A stretch of 64,000 bases of DNA from Patiria pectinifera (GCA_029964075.1 CM057135.1:31051366-31115365); one strand, 5' to 3'; numbered from the stretch's first letter, positions 43,886 through 56,866 are shown. A program made the numbers and translations. Notes: generated by a model from the letters alone, not told the origin.

Positions 43886-44044
43886 AAATAATGAAAGGTT
43901 TGCGGAAACACCATGTGCGAATAATTTCTCAACTAAGAGAATGGTTCTGAAAAGAACCAGAGGTATAAACTCTTTTCTTTTCAGAACCATTCTCTTAGTT
44001 GAGAAATTATTCGCACATAGTGTTCCGCAAACCTTTCATTATTT
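43886..44044. repeat. Long near-perfect hairpin (70-bp arms, ~18-nt loop)
   Basis: The left arm (43886-43956) and right arm (43975-44044) are complementary except for one base change and one single-base gap. The left arm contains ggttctgaaaagaacc. On the reverse strand this reads GGTTCTTTTCAGAACC, which fits the replication-dependent histone mRNA 3' stem-loop consensus. No histone coding sequence adjoins it. It may be a palindromic MITE or a hairpin-RNA source. Confidence 0.85.
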
Positions 44045-44573
44045 AGTATCTCCACCATGCAAAGCCTCAAATCTTACTTAAAAAAGAAATTGTTGTTAAC
44101 TATAATAAATGTTGATAACTATGGTAACTTGTTTGAAAGGGTAGTGTAATGACTATAACGCTCATGTTTTTTCCCCACCCTGATAACAATTGAAGCTTAA
44201 ATGAATTAACTCAATTGGGTGTGGTGTCTTATCTGGCCCAAACAAATTGGTGAATTCCTATTTGAGCTGCTTATTCTAAAGCAAGACACATTTTGAACTG
44301 AATTTAAAAGGTGAGCAAATCTGTGGAATTGACATTTCTGAAATTATCACACATTTAGAGGAATTTGGGATTTAAAAATATTGAAAAATAGAGAATGAGG
44401 TTATTTAACAGATTCACCATGTGAATGCACTGCACATTCATGTAGTGCTGCTATGTACCAACTGTCAAGGATAAATGGTTGTTTATGAACGATAGACATT
44501 GAAGAGTTAGAATTATATTATTAAGTGGAATATATGTCATGAGAGGCAAATGTCTCAGTTTGCTGAGCTTCAA

Positions 44574-44964
44574 GGTTATATACATACAACATTTGCATTT
44601 GCTGTAATTTTCAGGATTTGGTGGAAGTATTTTATAGCAAATATTGTTACACTGACATGTTTTAAGTTTTGTGTCAATAGATGCTTGAAAAACCAAGACC
44701 AAAAATGCTGTTCTTGTAGTCTGGTTCCATGGCCCTACTTCAGACGAAACTGCAATTTATAAACATCAGGGAATTGCCAGGGCAGGGAACCAGAGTAGCT
44801 GGTTTGCACCCATTCCCAGATGTGTAACCGATTCTTAACAAAATGTGAACTAACTCAATTTGGTAAATTGGGGGCAGTGTTTGAAAAGATCAATTTTTTT
44901 CCAACAATGGTCGGCTGACCATCGTTGTTTTTTGATGTTTGCAAATGTTGTACATTACCTTTAA
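44574..44964. mobile_element. piggyBac-like MITE, diverged copy
   Basis: The left part (acatacaacatttgcatttgctgtaattttcag) and the core (attgttacactgacatgttttaagttttgtgt; gtctggttcc) match the element at 9409. The right end gcaaatgttgtacattacct is followed by TTAA at 44961-44964. The left TTAA is lost. Confidence 0.7.
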
Positions 44965-47494
44965 AAAAACATTGTCGAGCACAAAATGGGTACCGATACC
45001 ATCCAACTTGTCATGTAAGGTACTTTGCATGGTATTCTGAGCTGATTTTGGCTTTATAAGTTAATCTGCTAAGTTATGAAATTACAAGCCAAAATATGAT
45101 GTTTTTTTTCTGCTTACCTGTCCCATGAATATAAGCACGAATCCCGATCATCTGATGCTTTTAAAGGAGAACCAGCATATTGGATTGTTGCATTGAATTT
45201 AAACTCTTGCAGTCATTGTTGAAATTGCCCTCATGATTTTGTTACCAGAAATGTCATTAAGCAATTATCACAAGTAAAGTGGCAAGAATATTTGTCAAGT
45301 TATATTAAAGCTCTCTCGTGGTTTGTCCAACAGATATTTGATTGCGCAGTGTCTGATCTTCTTGGAATTTTGTTTGTACATGAATTAGGTGTGAATGTAG
45401 CTGCTCACGTCCAGAGTGCTGAATCATAGATAATTCTATGAGCAGCAGAAACTCATTAATCAAAACAAAGTCTTGTTTCTCGTATAGATTATGCAAATTT
45501 AAAGAAACAGTATCCCGATGCCACTTCTTTGGTTGTGTACAAAGTCTATGGAGAGTTGAGTGCATTTTAAAAGTATCTTTTAATACAATTGGACATGTTT
45601 TTCAGTCCCAGATTCATAATTTTCAACATTTTTGCAATGACTGACCATTATATGAAAAAAAGTGGCGTCAGGATGCAACATTCTTTCCCAAGAACATTTA
45701 CTGCAAAATAGCAGTTGGTGTTTTTCCAGTGACATTAAAACATTTTTAACACCTCCCAAGTGACGTGCACTAAATGTGATACATGTAGTATGTACTGTTA
45801 TGTTATGATGATGCTATAGTATATGAAGAAGGCTATGAAAGCGCATAATTTGTAAGGTATATAAGACCACTGTCGTGAACCATAAAAGTGTGACTGGACT
45901 TTGGCTTAATGATACAGGCCGTTAGGCTGCTAATGCTTTGAACTACTACACAGACCGCTCAGACTGCACCGTTATCAATTTCAATATCATTACCACTTCT
46001 ACAAAACAACTATTGAGATAATGTGTGTGTGCACTGATTTGATAAGTTGATGCTTAGCCTTCAATACAAGCCTGAGCTTGCTAGTGTTGTGCTGGTAACG
46101 TCACTTTGACGTCCTCATTTTACAAGACTTCCTTGCTCAAACACGTTGAACCAAACGCTTAAAAGTCAAGACTTTTCCAAATGTTCTAAAGTTATGTTTG
46201 CTCTTAATGATGGCAGGTGGGCTCTCATAAAAACGACTTGAACAAGACTAGTCAACAAAGTGTTGCTCTTTGAACATTGGCCAGTTGGCCTAATTCCTGT
46301 AAACACACTTATAGTCTATGGTCGCACGAAAAATCCTGGTAAATTTCTTCTCTTTTTTTGGATCCATTCTTAATTTCATTAATTTCCAGTTGTCAAAGTC
46401 GACGATTTTGATAATAATTTGTGAGTAATATTCATTGTCTCTCGACTGCAGCACGTCACTCGACTGTCCATAGCTACGTTAGTTTCATTGCTCAGCAGTA
46501 AGTAATGTCCATTGTTTCAATTAAGATCAATTGTATGGGTAGGGGTTCATAAAAATGTACATGTATATTTATTATCATGTGGATTTCTTGCAGTTGGGGC
46601 GCGTTGATTTAATGATGAATTAGTGCTTTGTTTAGATTATCATCTATTTGTGACAATTGCTACATCTCTTCTCACGCACCGGACAGTTCTATCCTATGTG
46701 ACTTCTGTCGGTCCACATAAGCTACTGATGTTCTTCGTACGCGTTGGATTGACTGAATTTAGTTTTAGGATTTTTTTTTTCATTTTCTCGGGTACTTTTG
46801 CTGGTATTTCATTCGAGCAACTGACTTGCAATAAAGGGTCGTCCATGTGTCAAACCTCGGCAACTCACTATGTCAGGGACCACTTATAGCTGTTTGGATT
46901 AGAGTTGTGCTGGTAGGCCTAGGAATGGTTTGGTTGAGATTTTCCAAAATGTGATTATCACTGTTTTCGAACTCGCATTCATTGGCCATTTCCCCCGAGT
47001 CAGGCTGCCTAAAGCTACGTTAGTTCCATCGCTCGTGTGTCTTGGATCTGGATGATCCTTATTTTTTACGGATAAAGTTGTTTTGTCTTCATCTTTTCAT
47101 ACGCATTCATCTACATCTGTTTGATCAAGTTTTTCCTGAGCTTGGTAATTTCTTTCACACCGTAGAATGATGATCAGGGCATCCATTTGAAAGGACTGGT
47201 AATTTTGAAGTAGAACTTCCTTGCGGATATCGTCATCAGGGTGTGTGAATTGGTGGGTTTACATTTTATTTTGCTGTACTTTTTTTCTGTGTGCACAATG
47301 GTCAATTTTACAATCCAAATTGCACCCTTTTCTCATTCAATTGTCTGCCAGGAATGTCTGGGCCTAATGCTTGCCTGTCCACCCGCTGACCATCCTCTGT
47401 TTATTCTCGTCGATTTTGTTATGTTCAAAACTTTAGAATAAAACAGTTTGCAAGTTGGATATTCCATTACCTTTTTCCATACCAGTTAGTGGCG

Positions 47495-50400
47495 ATGGAC
47501 GTCAAGCTTACATCCAGTACACCTCCTGATTACGGGACACGTGATGAGGATGACCCGCCACCAGACTACGATGCCGAGGCATCCAAAGGTAAACATAATG
47601 GTCGCTGAAACAACTTGGTACAACTAATAAAGCCGGGTCCTGAGCGCACGCTATACGATATCACTGCCCGGAACACAGGTGACACTCAATGAGTCTAGTC
47701 AGGCACTAGCAAAAACTAGCTAGTGATACACCAAGGGACAGCTAGGTTGGCCGTTCAAATGATATAAGGATGTCTGTTGTTGAAAGTCTTTTGTTGACAC
47801 AACACATGCAGTTGCAGCAAGTTGGCAGATATGACAAAACCTGAATAGTTTACCTGGGATTGATGAGCTGAACACTTAGCTCCAATCCTGAACTGTACAC
47901 GTCCTAACAAAATGTCGATGCTGAGATCAAGCCAGGAAGCGGTCATGCCCACGGGCATGGTTTCCGAAACTCAGTTCATTATTTTGTCTAAATAAATGAT
48001 TTAATGATCAATCTTCTTTGTCACCATTTGATATGTTTTAGGTGACCCACCTTCCTACCTGTCAATAATTGATAAGATCGAAGAAGCTAAGTCTACGTCA
48101 TCAACGCAAACGGATTTCGTAACCACGACTGTTAAAATCATACTCAACACAGGTAGATAAAACAACATCGAAGATCAATACTGGTTTTCCTCGTTTACTC
48201 TACTTTCTTAATTTTGTTTAACAATTCGTAAATCAATTTATGCATGACCCGAACGAAAACCAGTTTTAAGCTGTTTTGGCATTAACCGGCATTGTAAAGA
48301 AATGTGATAAACATTGTACCCTATAATGTTTGGATTTTTAAAATGTTTATTTCTTGTTAATTAACTATCCTTTTGCTTTTACTTTTTAGTTATGGCTACT
48401 ATTTGTCTGGCATTGTCGATGGCTGTTCCAATAGCGATGATCGTAATGGGTAAGGCGTTCAGACTTTATCTATCCGTAACGTAAATGAACTTAATATCCG
48501 GCTCATTTTGTAGACCAGAAGGGTCAAAAGACTTCCAGTGAAAACAAAATAATTCCATCTCTTATTAATTTGCATCAGTTTTTGTAATCTTCGTTCAGGT
48601 GCTGTTTACATGAACGACTGTCCTGCAGAGCGAATGATCCCAATATACCTGACGGTGTTTGGGGCCGTCTACAATTTCAAGGCATCTATTGATCTTTGTA
48701 ATAGAGCTATCAAGAGGAAACACAAACGCAGGAAACTGTTTGGATCTGATCCCCAAGATGAGATCAAGTTTGTGATTGGTTTGAATTGGTTCAGCAGACT
48801 CATTGGAATATTGCTCTTCGGATTTTTCATCGCAGGTATGGGTGTTTTTTCCTGTATACATAGGCCTAGTTATATAAATGTCCTTGCTAAAAATAAGCTG
48901 TATAGGGGGCCATTCAGAATTTTCAATGTTTTAAAATTTCGATCTTTTTTTCCAAATTGTGGGTGGGTGGGTCAAGCTAAATAATTGAAAATCGAAATTC
49001 ACTTTCCATGGAAAAAGATAAAAAAACAAAGAAAAATAGATCTTTTGACTTGCCTGAACTACGCGCAAACGTTCCGATATCGCGATGCGTGTTTCTTTTC
49101 CAACTTCGTCCCCTGTATGTACTGTCAGTGGCGTAGCCAGGAATTTTTCAGTGGGGGGCGCTGGGGGCTGGAACATTTCATGGGGGGCGTCATGTAGATC
49201 AATGATAAGTTTTTTAGAAACTCAAAATCTCAGTGGGGGCGACTGGTGGGCGACAAGGTTTCATGGGGGGGCTGTCGCCCCCATGGCTACGCCACTGCAG
49301 GTCATACAGTTAAAGTTTATGTAAACTTGTATGAAAGTCAAAGAAAAGTAACTCCCATGATCTATTTGCAACAAGTTTGTGTTAACTTGCCGGTAACGCC
49401 CTAAAAAATTATCCAGACAAATATGTTCATTTTGTAACATGTTATGTTCGTCTATCGGTCTTCTATGCTGTTATGTTTACTTTTAGGTACCTTCAATGAT
49501 ACTATGTTTAATTAACCTGTTCATTTGTTTAATTAAACTAATAACGCACATGTAGTTGTCAAATATGGCACTAACAAGTTTGAGGTCGGCAATTTCGTCT
49601 TTAAAAATCTGGGTACGTCGGGTTACCGTACACACAATTGTCCTGGAAACAACAGTACCAAAGTACAGAAAGTCGTACGCAAGAGCTCCCCAGCAAGTAT
49701 CGCTGACGCCATTATGATTCCAAAATTTCTCACTGTGTCACACAGTGAAATAACTCAACAGCGTCGTTGTATTGTGAACACATAAAAGCATTCAAGTCGC
49801 GTTCTTGCACACTTAACGCAAGTCGACATAGATATCCTTGAACCACTGCCCCTGCTTTGCATAACAAGTGCACATGAATGAACGATTCGACTTTTTATTC
49901 AAAGAAATTTCTATGTACAGTCACCAGACTCTATTCAGTAAAGTCCCCGTCAAAACGAAAGTACACAATCCACGTGCATAACGCACGGCTACACCATCGT
50001 ACAGTGTGGCAGGGACACCAACAAGTAACACAACAACTAAACATTTTTTTAAAAATTGATAAATATTCTGATTGAATTTCGTTAAAAGATACTTGTTGGT
50101 GAGGTATCACATATTTTATCACATAAAAAGAGGAAGATCGACAACTTCACGCCGTCACTGAACTAGACACACATGTACATGGTGTTCAAGTACATGTACA
50201 TGCAAGTGCATGTACATGTACATGTTCAATTTTTTATTAATCGAAATTAGGGGTGGGTGGGTGGGTCAAAATAATTTGGAAAAAAAGTCGAAATTTTAAA
50301 ACATTGAAAATTCTGAATGGCCCCTAGGCCTATATAAAAATTCATGTTTATATAAACAGTTGAAGATAACAGAGCAGAAGATGTGGGATTGTCGAGGACC

Positions 50401-51119
50401 TGCAATCATGGATAGGCCTTCCCCGCCGGCCCTCCCACAAAATAAATAAACCCCATTGTTCAAAGAGCAAAGTTATCACACCCCTCTTCTTCTGCTAATG
50501 TACGCCTATAGGCTAACTCCATAAAGATGCTAAGCAGGAGAACCGAGGTTATCATTGCTAAACATTGCATGAATGGAGAACATTTTCAAGTTTCAATCCT
50601 CTCAACAAAAGACTGGACTGAGGCCCTCAATGGGCTTCAGTGCCAATTTGAAATTCCTCCATACTGCTTAGCAAATGTGTACACTAAGCAAAAATTAGCT
50701 GGAAACCAGTCACAAGCAACACACAGTGCATGGCATTTTGGCTGGTAACCTGATTTATCTTACCAAATGCAATCCGTGCTAAGCAAAACTGACCCCTGGT
50801 CTTGATTGTTTCAGGTAATGTGTGGGTCTATCGTATCTACGCACCGAGTAACGACCCCACGAGTCCAAACTACTGCTACGGTCCACTTTACTATTTCGCT
50901 TTTTGGGTGATCACCGTGGTGTATATTTTGCTGGGTTTGTGTTGCTGTGGTGTGACAACGATCTTCTGCATAGGCTTTGCATTTTGCTTCAAGATTTTGA
51001 GGAAAGTCAAGAAGTTTGTGGAAGCGCTTCGGTCTGTGCGTGATGCGGCAGCATCCGCCCGAGAAAATGATGCTCCTGAGGAGGAGGAGGAGGAGGAGGA
51101 GGAGGAGGACGAAGAATAA
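47495..51119 (+). CDS. TMEM272-like four-pass membrane protein, paralogue 1 (acidic tail)
   Basis: Exons 47495-47588, 48042-48152, 48390-48449, 48599-48835 and 50815-51119 join in phase 1 to 268 residues. The N-terminal tail has three PPxY motifs (TPPDYG, PPPDYD, DPPSYL). Four hydrophobic segments follow: ICLALSMAVPIAMIVMG, MIPIYLTVFGAVYNF, LIGILLFGFFIAGNVWVY and YYFAFWVITVVYILLGLCCC. The family signature is NDCPAERMIPIYL, like the DCPxxPxIPIYLLVxG block of TMEM272 proteins, whose function is not established. The C-terminus is a glutamate run encoded by a (GAG)n tract. The ATG has a good context (gcgATGg) but lies just after an acceptor-like ccataccag, so the true first exon may be upstream and non-coding. 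The last intron is expanded to 2 kb by a nested transposon. Confidence 0.85.
48905..50324. mobile_element. 1.42-kb transposon with ~55-bp inverted ends and TA flanks
   Basis: The left end gggggccattcagaattttc and the right end, reverse-complemented, match for about 55 bp (through aatgttttaaaatttcga, then a T tract and ccaaatt). TA occurs directly outside both ends (48903-48904 and 50325-50326), as in Tc1/mariner insertions. No transposase frame is visible, so it is nonautonomous or decayed. A second MITE (49126-49297) is inserted in it, and catgtacatg-rich palindromes lie at 50168-50230. It fills most of the last intron of TMEM272-like paralogue 1. Confidence 0.78.
49126..49297. mobile_element. 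Small MITE with CAGTGGCGTAGCCA ends, nested
   Basis: The element starts cagtggcgtagcca and ends tggctacgccactg, a perfect 14-bp inverted terminus. Its G-rich interior (tggggggc repeats) has no ORF. I found no clean 8-bp target duplication, so its superfamily is left open. Confidence 0.8.
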
Positions 51120-52384
51120 ACAATCCTGCCAAGATTTCCTCTTTTCTTCAAAAACTGTTGACACCTGTAGTTGCACTTGCAACGGCGTCAATGTTATTAG
51201 TGAAGTCTATCTGGTACACAATAGTTGTGTCTTTTTGTCACTGTATCCACATAGCACTTTTCAGAAAGAAAATGCGATACTATAAGAATCGGGTTTTGGT
51301 TATTGTCTTAGTCTGGTTGCTGTCTTTACTCTTGGCTAACTAACATTCATTGCAAGACAATTGTTTGGAATATAATATGTACTCATAACCGAGTGTACAA
51401 GTATTCAAGGCTCTTATCTGTGAATTTAATGAGATTTCCTTTTAATTTTCAACAGTCATATTCATGATTCTATACATGTAATACCTTGCTTACAAAGTTA
51501 GTACAACAGAGTATTAAACATATTTTTATGTCCAGTATAATTAAACGCCATTTACGCAAAAAATGATAATAATCAGCAAAATAGGCGGGAGGTTACTTGT
51601 TTTTTCCCCGTTCCCCGCCGATGACTATGTTGTGCCACTCCTTACACGCACTGATTGAAAGAGACGTGGAAGAAATGACACATCTAAATGAAAAGGGAAA
51701 AAATTGTGAAAAGTGAGCGCAAATGATGACTAACTGAAATTTTCCATCAGGTATTTACAGTATAATAGAAACATTGATGCGTAAACTGTATATAGCGGTG
51801 TTATAACTAACACACCGTACCAATATCAGCATGTCTGGGTCTTTTCATGCAAGTATGCCATCTAGTTTGAGTATTTTGCATATGAATTAAACTTTGCCCT
51901 TGCTCCAAGCTAGGGTGGCTTATAGATTTACAAGCAAACGTTTGTCACTGGTTCGTACGTGAGGATTAGGCCGTTACTTTAGGCTGTAGCCTTTATTATG
52001 TAAAAAAATAAACGTGAGGGGTGATGTCTAATGGGGGATAGGGAATTCTCAGAATAGATTCCCCCTTTTGTTGCTTATGTTTTTCTTGCTATTAAAGGTG
52101 CTTCACAACTTTCTCTCAGCTTACACTAAGGAAAAGTAAGTGCCTCGTAACAATACGATGTTGACTCGTGAATGATTTGCACGTGCCTACGCACACAACT
52201 ATTACGTAAGTAATGTTTACTTTTCTCAGTGACGACGCAGTGAATACTGATTGTAACCACGACACAACGTAAAAACGCAGTGTGCAGTGCTCTTGGCGCA
52301 TTAAGGCGTGGTACTTACATCCGGCCGGTTGCTGCTAAGAGACGTAAGCATTTGAGGAGCTCGGCAGACAATCTAAACTTCATC
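51120..52384. other. Gap between TMEM272-like paralogues 1 and 2
   Basis: The 3' UTR of paralogue 1 and the promoter/5' UTR of paralogue 2 lie here. An aataaa overlaps the stop codon of paralogue 1 and another is near 52004. I recognise no coding exon or repeat. Confidence 0.5.
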
Positions 52385-55300
52385 ATGTCCAACTCAAACC
52401 CTTCATTTCACGCCGGAGATGGAGACAAGGTAAGAATGGCATTTACAACATGAAAATTACGACACAAATATTAAGGTTCAGTTTTCTCATGCCGAAGAAC
52501 AATCTGACAAATACCGTGACCATGATGATGTAATTCCTTCCTCCATGCATGGAGCTATGTAACATTGCGATGGATTGGATCCTTAGCTAATCCATCCTTG
52601 AATTATAATTTTGCGCTGAACGAAGGAAATAGAAATCACCACGTTTTCCTGTTATTTCCATTTTTATTTCGGTTTTTAGGAGATGCTAGTTTAAATTTAA
52701 AATACAAATTGAGAAATCGTAAGAGGTCCGAGGAAAAAGTCCAATCAATGGAAGAAAACGGACACGACGAAATAAAATGTATAAGTCGTAAAGAAAAAAT
52801 GCAAAATCGGCCAAATTTGCTCTTTTACAACATCCATGAACAATAGTTTACTAAATAAGTAAAAACCTTGGTGATTTTTTTAAGGTCGAGATTTTAGGGG
52901 ACGATTTATTTATTCATTTGGGGGGGGGGGCGGGGGCTACCCATAGAACAGAATCACTGTGTGTGATGCATAAACCGAACTCAGCGACATGTGCCTTTTG
53001 TTTTGCAGGGAGTTAATCTGGATGGAAAAGATGGCCCGCCGCCCTCCTATGATGCAGAGGCCGGCAAAGGTATGAACAAATATTGGTATCCTAGCAACCA
53101 GCGAATATATACACAATCATCACCTGTCACATTATATACATGAATGATCAATTACTAAACTTTTCGGTTTATTATAATCTGAGATTTTTAAAAATGTGCT
53201 CCTTAACAGGTCCATGCACTAGGCCAGATTTGATCTGGAATTCGGAAACTAGTTTTGTTTTTAATACCTTTCAGAGTCAAAATCACACTTTATTTTGTTA
53301 AAATGACACTTTTTGTCGAGATTCAAGTCCAGGTCAAAATGACCCAGAGTATGATCCAGATAAGTGCCACTGTGACCCAAAAATGCGTCATATTGAACTC
53401 GAACCTATATGCCCAATATAAACTTGCCACTCAAACCCCCATGACCATGGTGTTTTATATTGTGCCATCGAATTATGCCATCAATTTAATTTTGTAATTT
53501 TGTTTGATTTAAAATATGTTAATTTAGTTTTCTTTGGTTGGTGTGCTTTAGGTGTTCCTCCTACTTACAAATCTATCATGGAGCAGATTAAAGAAGCGCA
53601 GTCTACGTCATCCAATCCTGCGAACTTCGTTGGCAAGTCAACCAATATCGTATGCAAATCAGGTAATCTGAATTTTTAAAGAAATTTTCAAGTTTTTTTT
53701 TTTTTGGAGATGTCAATATGCCAAATTTTATGATGAAATTATTTTGTGTGTGAACATGTTCAATATAAACCCTTTTGAGATATGATGCAGGATACACGAG
53801 GGCGCTGTTTGTAGAGTGGAAACTCTAAATTAAATTTTTCCATCGTATAATACCACGCCCCCACCCCAACAAAAAGCCTAGTGATGCTCTGGCTTGAATA
53901 TTGTGTACTATTAGTTTTACTTATCTCCACATGTTGATTTCAATCGCACTTTGTGATGTGACACTTGATTGTTTTTTCTTTGTATAGTTGCTGTTACGAT
54001 CTCCATGCTGGTGTCGCTTGCTCTACCGATAGCGATGATCGTGATGGGTAAGAATACTTCTTTAAAAAGTCTGTTTTTAAGACCAAGAAATAAAAGTCGC
54101 ATTCCTAAAGAATCGGATCTGTCAATGCAAGTTACAGTAATGTTTTCTTGTAAGCTTTGAACTCGAGTTTAAAACGAGATAAACACGAAGGACTTTATCT
54201 TTGTTACGTTGCGCTTTAAAAGAACAAACGGAGTGCTCTAAACTGAAAAAGAGGCCAATCGGGAAGAAATTTAAGGAATTTATGGGGACAATGACACTGG
54301 CACTGTCTGTAATGAACGTGCAAACGTTATCCTCCAGTGTCGGCATGAAGCAAACTATGGTATTACCATGCAGCTTGGCGTAGCTCACTATGGCTGACAG
54401 TCACTGTGCATGACAAAAAGTGAAGACCAACTTTCATATTCTTGCTTGATTCGCAGAAGCCATGCACTTCTGATAATTGTTGACTTCTCTAATTAATTGT
54501 TTTGATGTTACAGGTTCAGTCTACGACTGCCCTGCCGAACGCATGATCCCCATCTACTTGGTTGTTGCTGGATCCGTCTCTATGTCCAAATTATCCTGTG
54601 ATCTTATCGGAAGGGCTTCCCGCCAACACTATGTCGGCCGTGGTGACTGTACGGAGGAAGAATATGACAAACAAAAGTGCACTATATTCTGGAATTGGTA
54701 CAGCCGAATCCTGGGGCTATTTCTCTTCGCGTGGTTCATCGCAGGTAGGCCTATATATTTCTTCTATCAAATAATTTGTCAAGGAGCGCGGATCCGGGGG
54801 GAACCACCCCAGCTCTGTCAATTTGTTTTTGTTTCTTTTTCATCGAAATTCCATAAAAATAATGCGAACCCCCCCCCCCGCCCCCGCCCCCTGCTCTGAC
54901 ACCCCCCCCCCCCAAATAAACTGGCAATAACGTCCGCCTGTGCACAAAATACGGACAGAGCCAGCTTGGTTGGGGTATTTAATCGTCGGATTCGAACCCC
55001 GCGAAAATTTCTGGACCGCCCCTTTTTGTTGTAATTTTGTTTGCATAGTTTATGCGGGGGGTCCTCTTTTCATGAGAGAGAGAGAGACTCGGTTAATTAT
55101 TATGACATCAAAATCGTGAAGAGAGATCCAACCTGTGTAGTTACAACGGGCCCGCCACCGCATCCCGTTACAATAAAATTCACTCTCCTCGAATTGAATT
55201 ATTGTTGTAATTTTGGTTTTCTCCTGAACAGGGAATGTGTGGGTCTACCGTCTCTACGCACCCAGTAATGATCCTCTGAGCTCCAACTATTGCCCCGCAC

Positions 55301-55476
55301 CGCTGTACTATTTTGCTTTCTGGCAGATTACCGCTACCTACATCTTCATAGCAGTGTGTCTGTGTTGCGTGTCTACCTGCTGCGTGATTGCTTGTTGCGC
55401 TTGCTGTAAAATGGGAGCTAACATGGCCGAGGCCCAGGCAAAACAAGATGGCGGATATGGATCCACAGGTCCTTAA
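52385..55476 (+). CDS. TMEM272-like four-pass membrane protein, paralogue 2
   Basis: Exons 52385-52429, 53009-53069, 53552-53662, 53988-54047, 54514-54744 and 55232-55476 join to 250 residues. The tail has two PPxY motifs (GPPPSYD, VPPTYK), followed by the EQIKEAQSTSSNP block that aligns with paralogues 1 and 3. Membrane segments are ISMLVSLALPIAMIVMG, MIPIYLVVAGSVSM, ILGLFLFAWFIAGNVWVY and YYFAFWQITATYIFIAVCLC. The signature VYDCPAERMIPIYL is kept. The C-terminus is cysteine-rich (CCVSTCCVIACCACC), suggesting palmitoylation as an inference, and ends in a short glycine-rich tail rather than an acidic one. Unlike paralogue 1 it has a separate 15-codon first coding exon. Exons of 111 and 60 bp are identical in length to those of its neighbours. 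Confidence 0.87.
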
Positions 55477-55547
55477 GAATGATCAGTCGTGTAGCGACTT
55501 GAAGACGGGTTGGTCTATGGAGGCATCCGATGAAACAAGTACATATG

Positions 55548-55553
55548 AATAAA
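55548..55553 (+). promoter_or_regulatory. Candidate polyadenylation signal of paralogue 2
   Basis: AATAAA lies about 70 bp after the stop codon of TMEM272-like paralogue 2, giving a short 3' UTR. Confidence 0.5.
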
Positions 55554-56866
55554 TGAACAATTTGAAATGTATTTCAAAAATGATACATATCCCACATTAC
55601 CCTAGCGGATCCCCCCCCCCAAAAAAGAAATCCTTAATTTTTCAGGAAAAAATTGTTTTCCAAATGTTAAAAACGAAAAATACTCCAGCCCCCCCCCCAA
55701 AAAACCCTTTTAGTTCTGTATGGATCCGCCCTTGTTTTCCAGTATACCTTTTCCCCATCCCACTCCCAGGAAAAAAAAACGCATTTGTTTATGCTAGCCT
55801 AGCCTTATGACATCGATTATTTGTAACTCTGTTATCTTTTAGAGTCATCGTATTTATGATCACTTCCATTAGAGAGGCCGGAGCCGAAGGATAATCACTG
55901 CAGTGTTTACACCCGATGTCTCTTAACACCTAGGCCAAAATGTATTAGAAAAGCTTTTCGATACCCATTTTAGGCGAAACTTTGAGTTATTTAATTAATA
56001 TTTAATTAACATTCTTTAAATAAGTTCATCTGGATTGTTGGTAAAACAAGAGTTTAGAGATTCGTTTTTTTTCCACGCCCACACTGAAGAACGTCCTCTA
56101 TATGACAACCAAGAAAGGGTATAAAGGCAGTTGAGCATTGGACATGGTTGCCAGTATGACGAAGCTCCTAGTTTAGGAGTGAAACGTAACTACTAAAAAT
56201 CGTGAGTAACATCTTCACGTTTTGGCATTGAAAAAAACGAATCTCCTGAATCTTGTAATTAACATTTTTTTTATGTACACGAACGCTTCTCTGTTATTTA
56301 TGTCGTAGTTTAAAATTTAACCTTTTAATAGCCTTACATGCTTATAATATTATCTGCTTTTTATCAAGGAAACCAATTGTGTATGCATGTCCTCAAGTTG
56401 AGGTATAGATATAGTAGCCATTAGTTAATAGTGTTATGTAACAATGTTTGTAATTGTAGTACAAATAGTGCTTTGCTGTTTTGATAATGTTGCATGTTGT
56501 ATTATATGTGTGGTAGGCTAGACCTTGCAAATGAGAAATGCATTATATCCATTCAAACTCAATGTGTGGCAATCTTTTAAAAATAAAAACTATGAAGTAC
56601 TAAGCGCAAGTTTTGCAGTCTATAGTGTTCAAAGCAAGAAGTGCACTGAGTGTAAAGTTTCAACACAGTGTAAAGCGAGTGGTCACGGTGTTCCGTTTTA
56701 CTCCGCCTACAATTTTATAGCCTCAGTCAAGCTTTCCCATTTTATTGGTCTAATTCAAGCTACCTGCATGCCCAAATTAAGGAAAGCGGTGTACTGCATG
56801 GTGTTAGTGGCCAAATGGGGAAATATTAAAAAGAGGGAAATAAGGCCAAATTAAAAATAAAAAACA

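Larger units (their letters stand above)
42000..47494. other. UBE3A to TMEM272-like gap (5.5 kb), no coding gene seen
   Basis: Apart from the UBE3A 3' UTR and possible 5' UTR exons of the downstream gene, I see no exon chain. Three repeats are placed separately (42800, 43886, 44574). A 24-bp word, agctacgttagtt(t/c)cat(t/c)gctc, occurs twice (about 46472 and 47012). The first is followed by gcagtaagt, a possible donor for a non-coding first exon. Confidence 0.5.

Noticed and set aside
46623-46889. 88-codon frame upstream of TMEM272-like paralogue 1
   Set aside because: No family resemblance and no join to the downstream exon in phase.
50811-51191. Reverse-strand poly-Ser/poly-Leu frames
   Set aside because: Antisense of the (GAG)n tail of TMEM272-like paralogue 1.
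53255-53497. 80-codon frame in intron 2 of TMEM272-like paralogue 2
   Set aside because: Repetitive VKMT-like composition, no splice fit with the flanking phase-1 exons.
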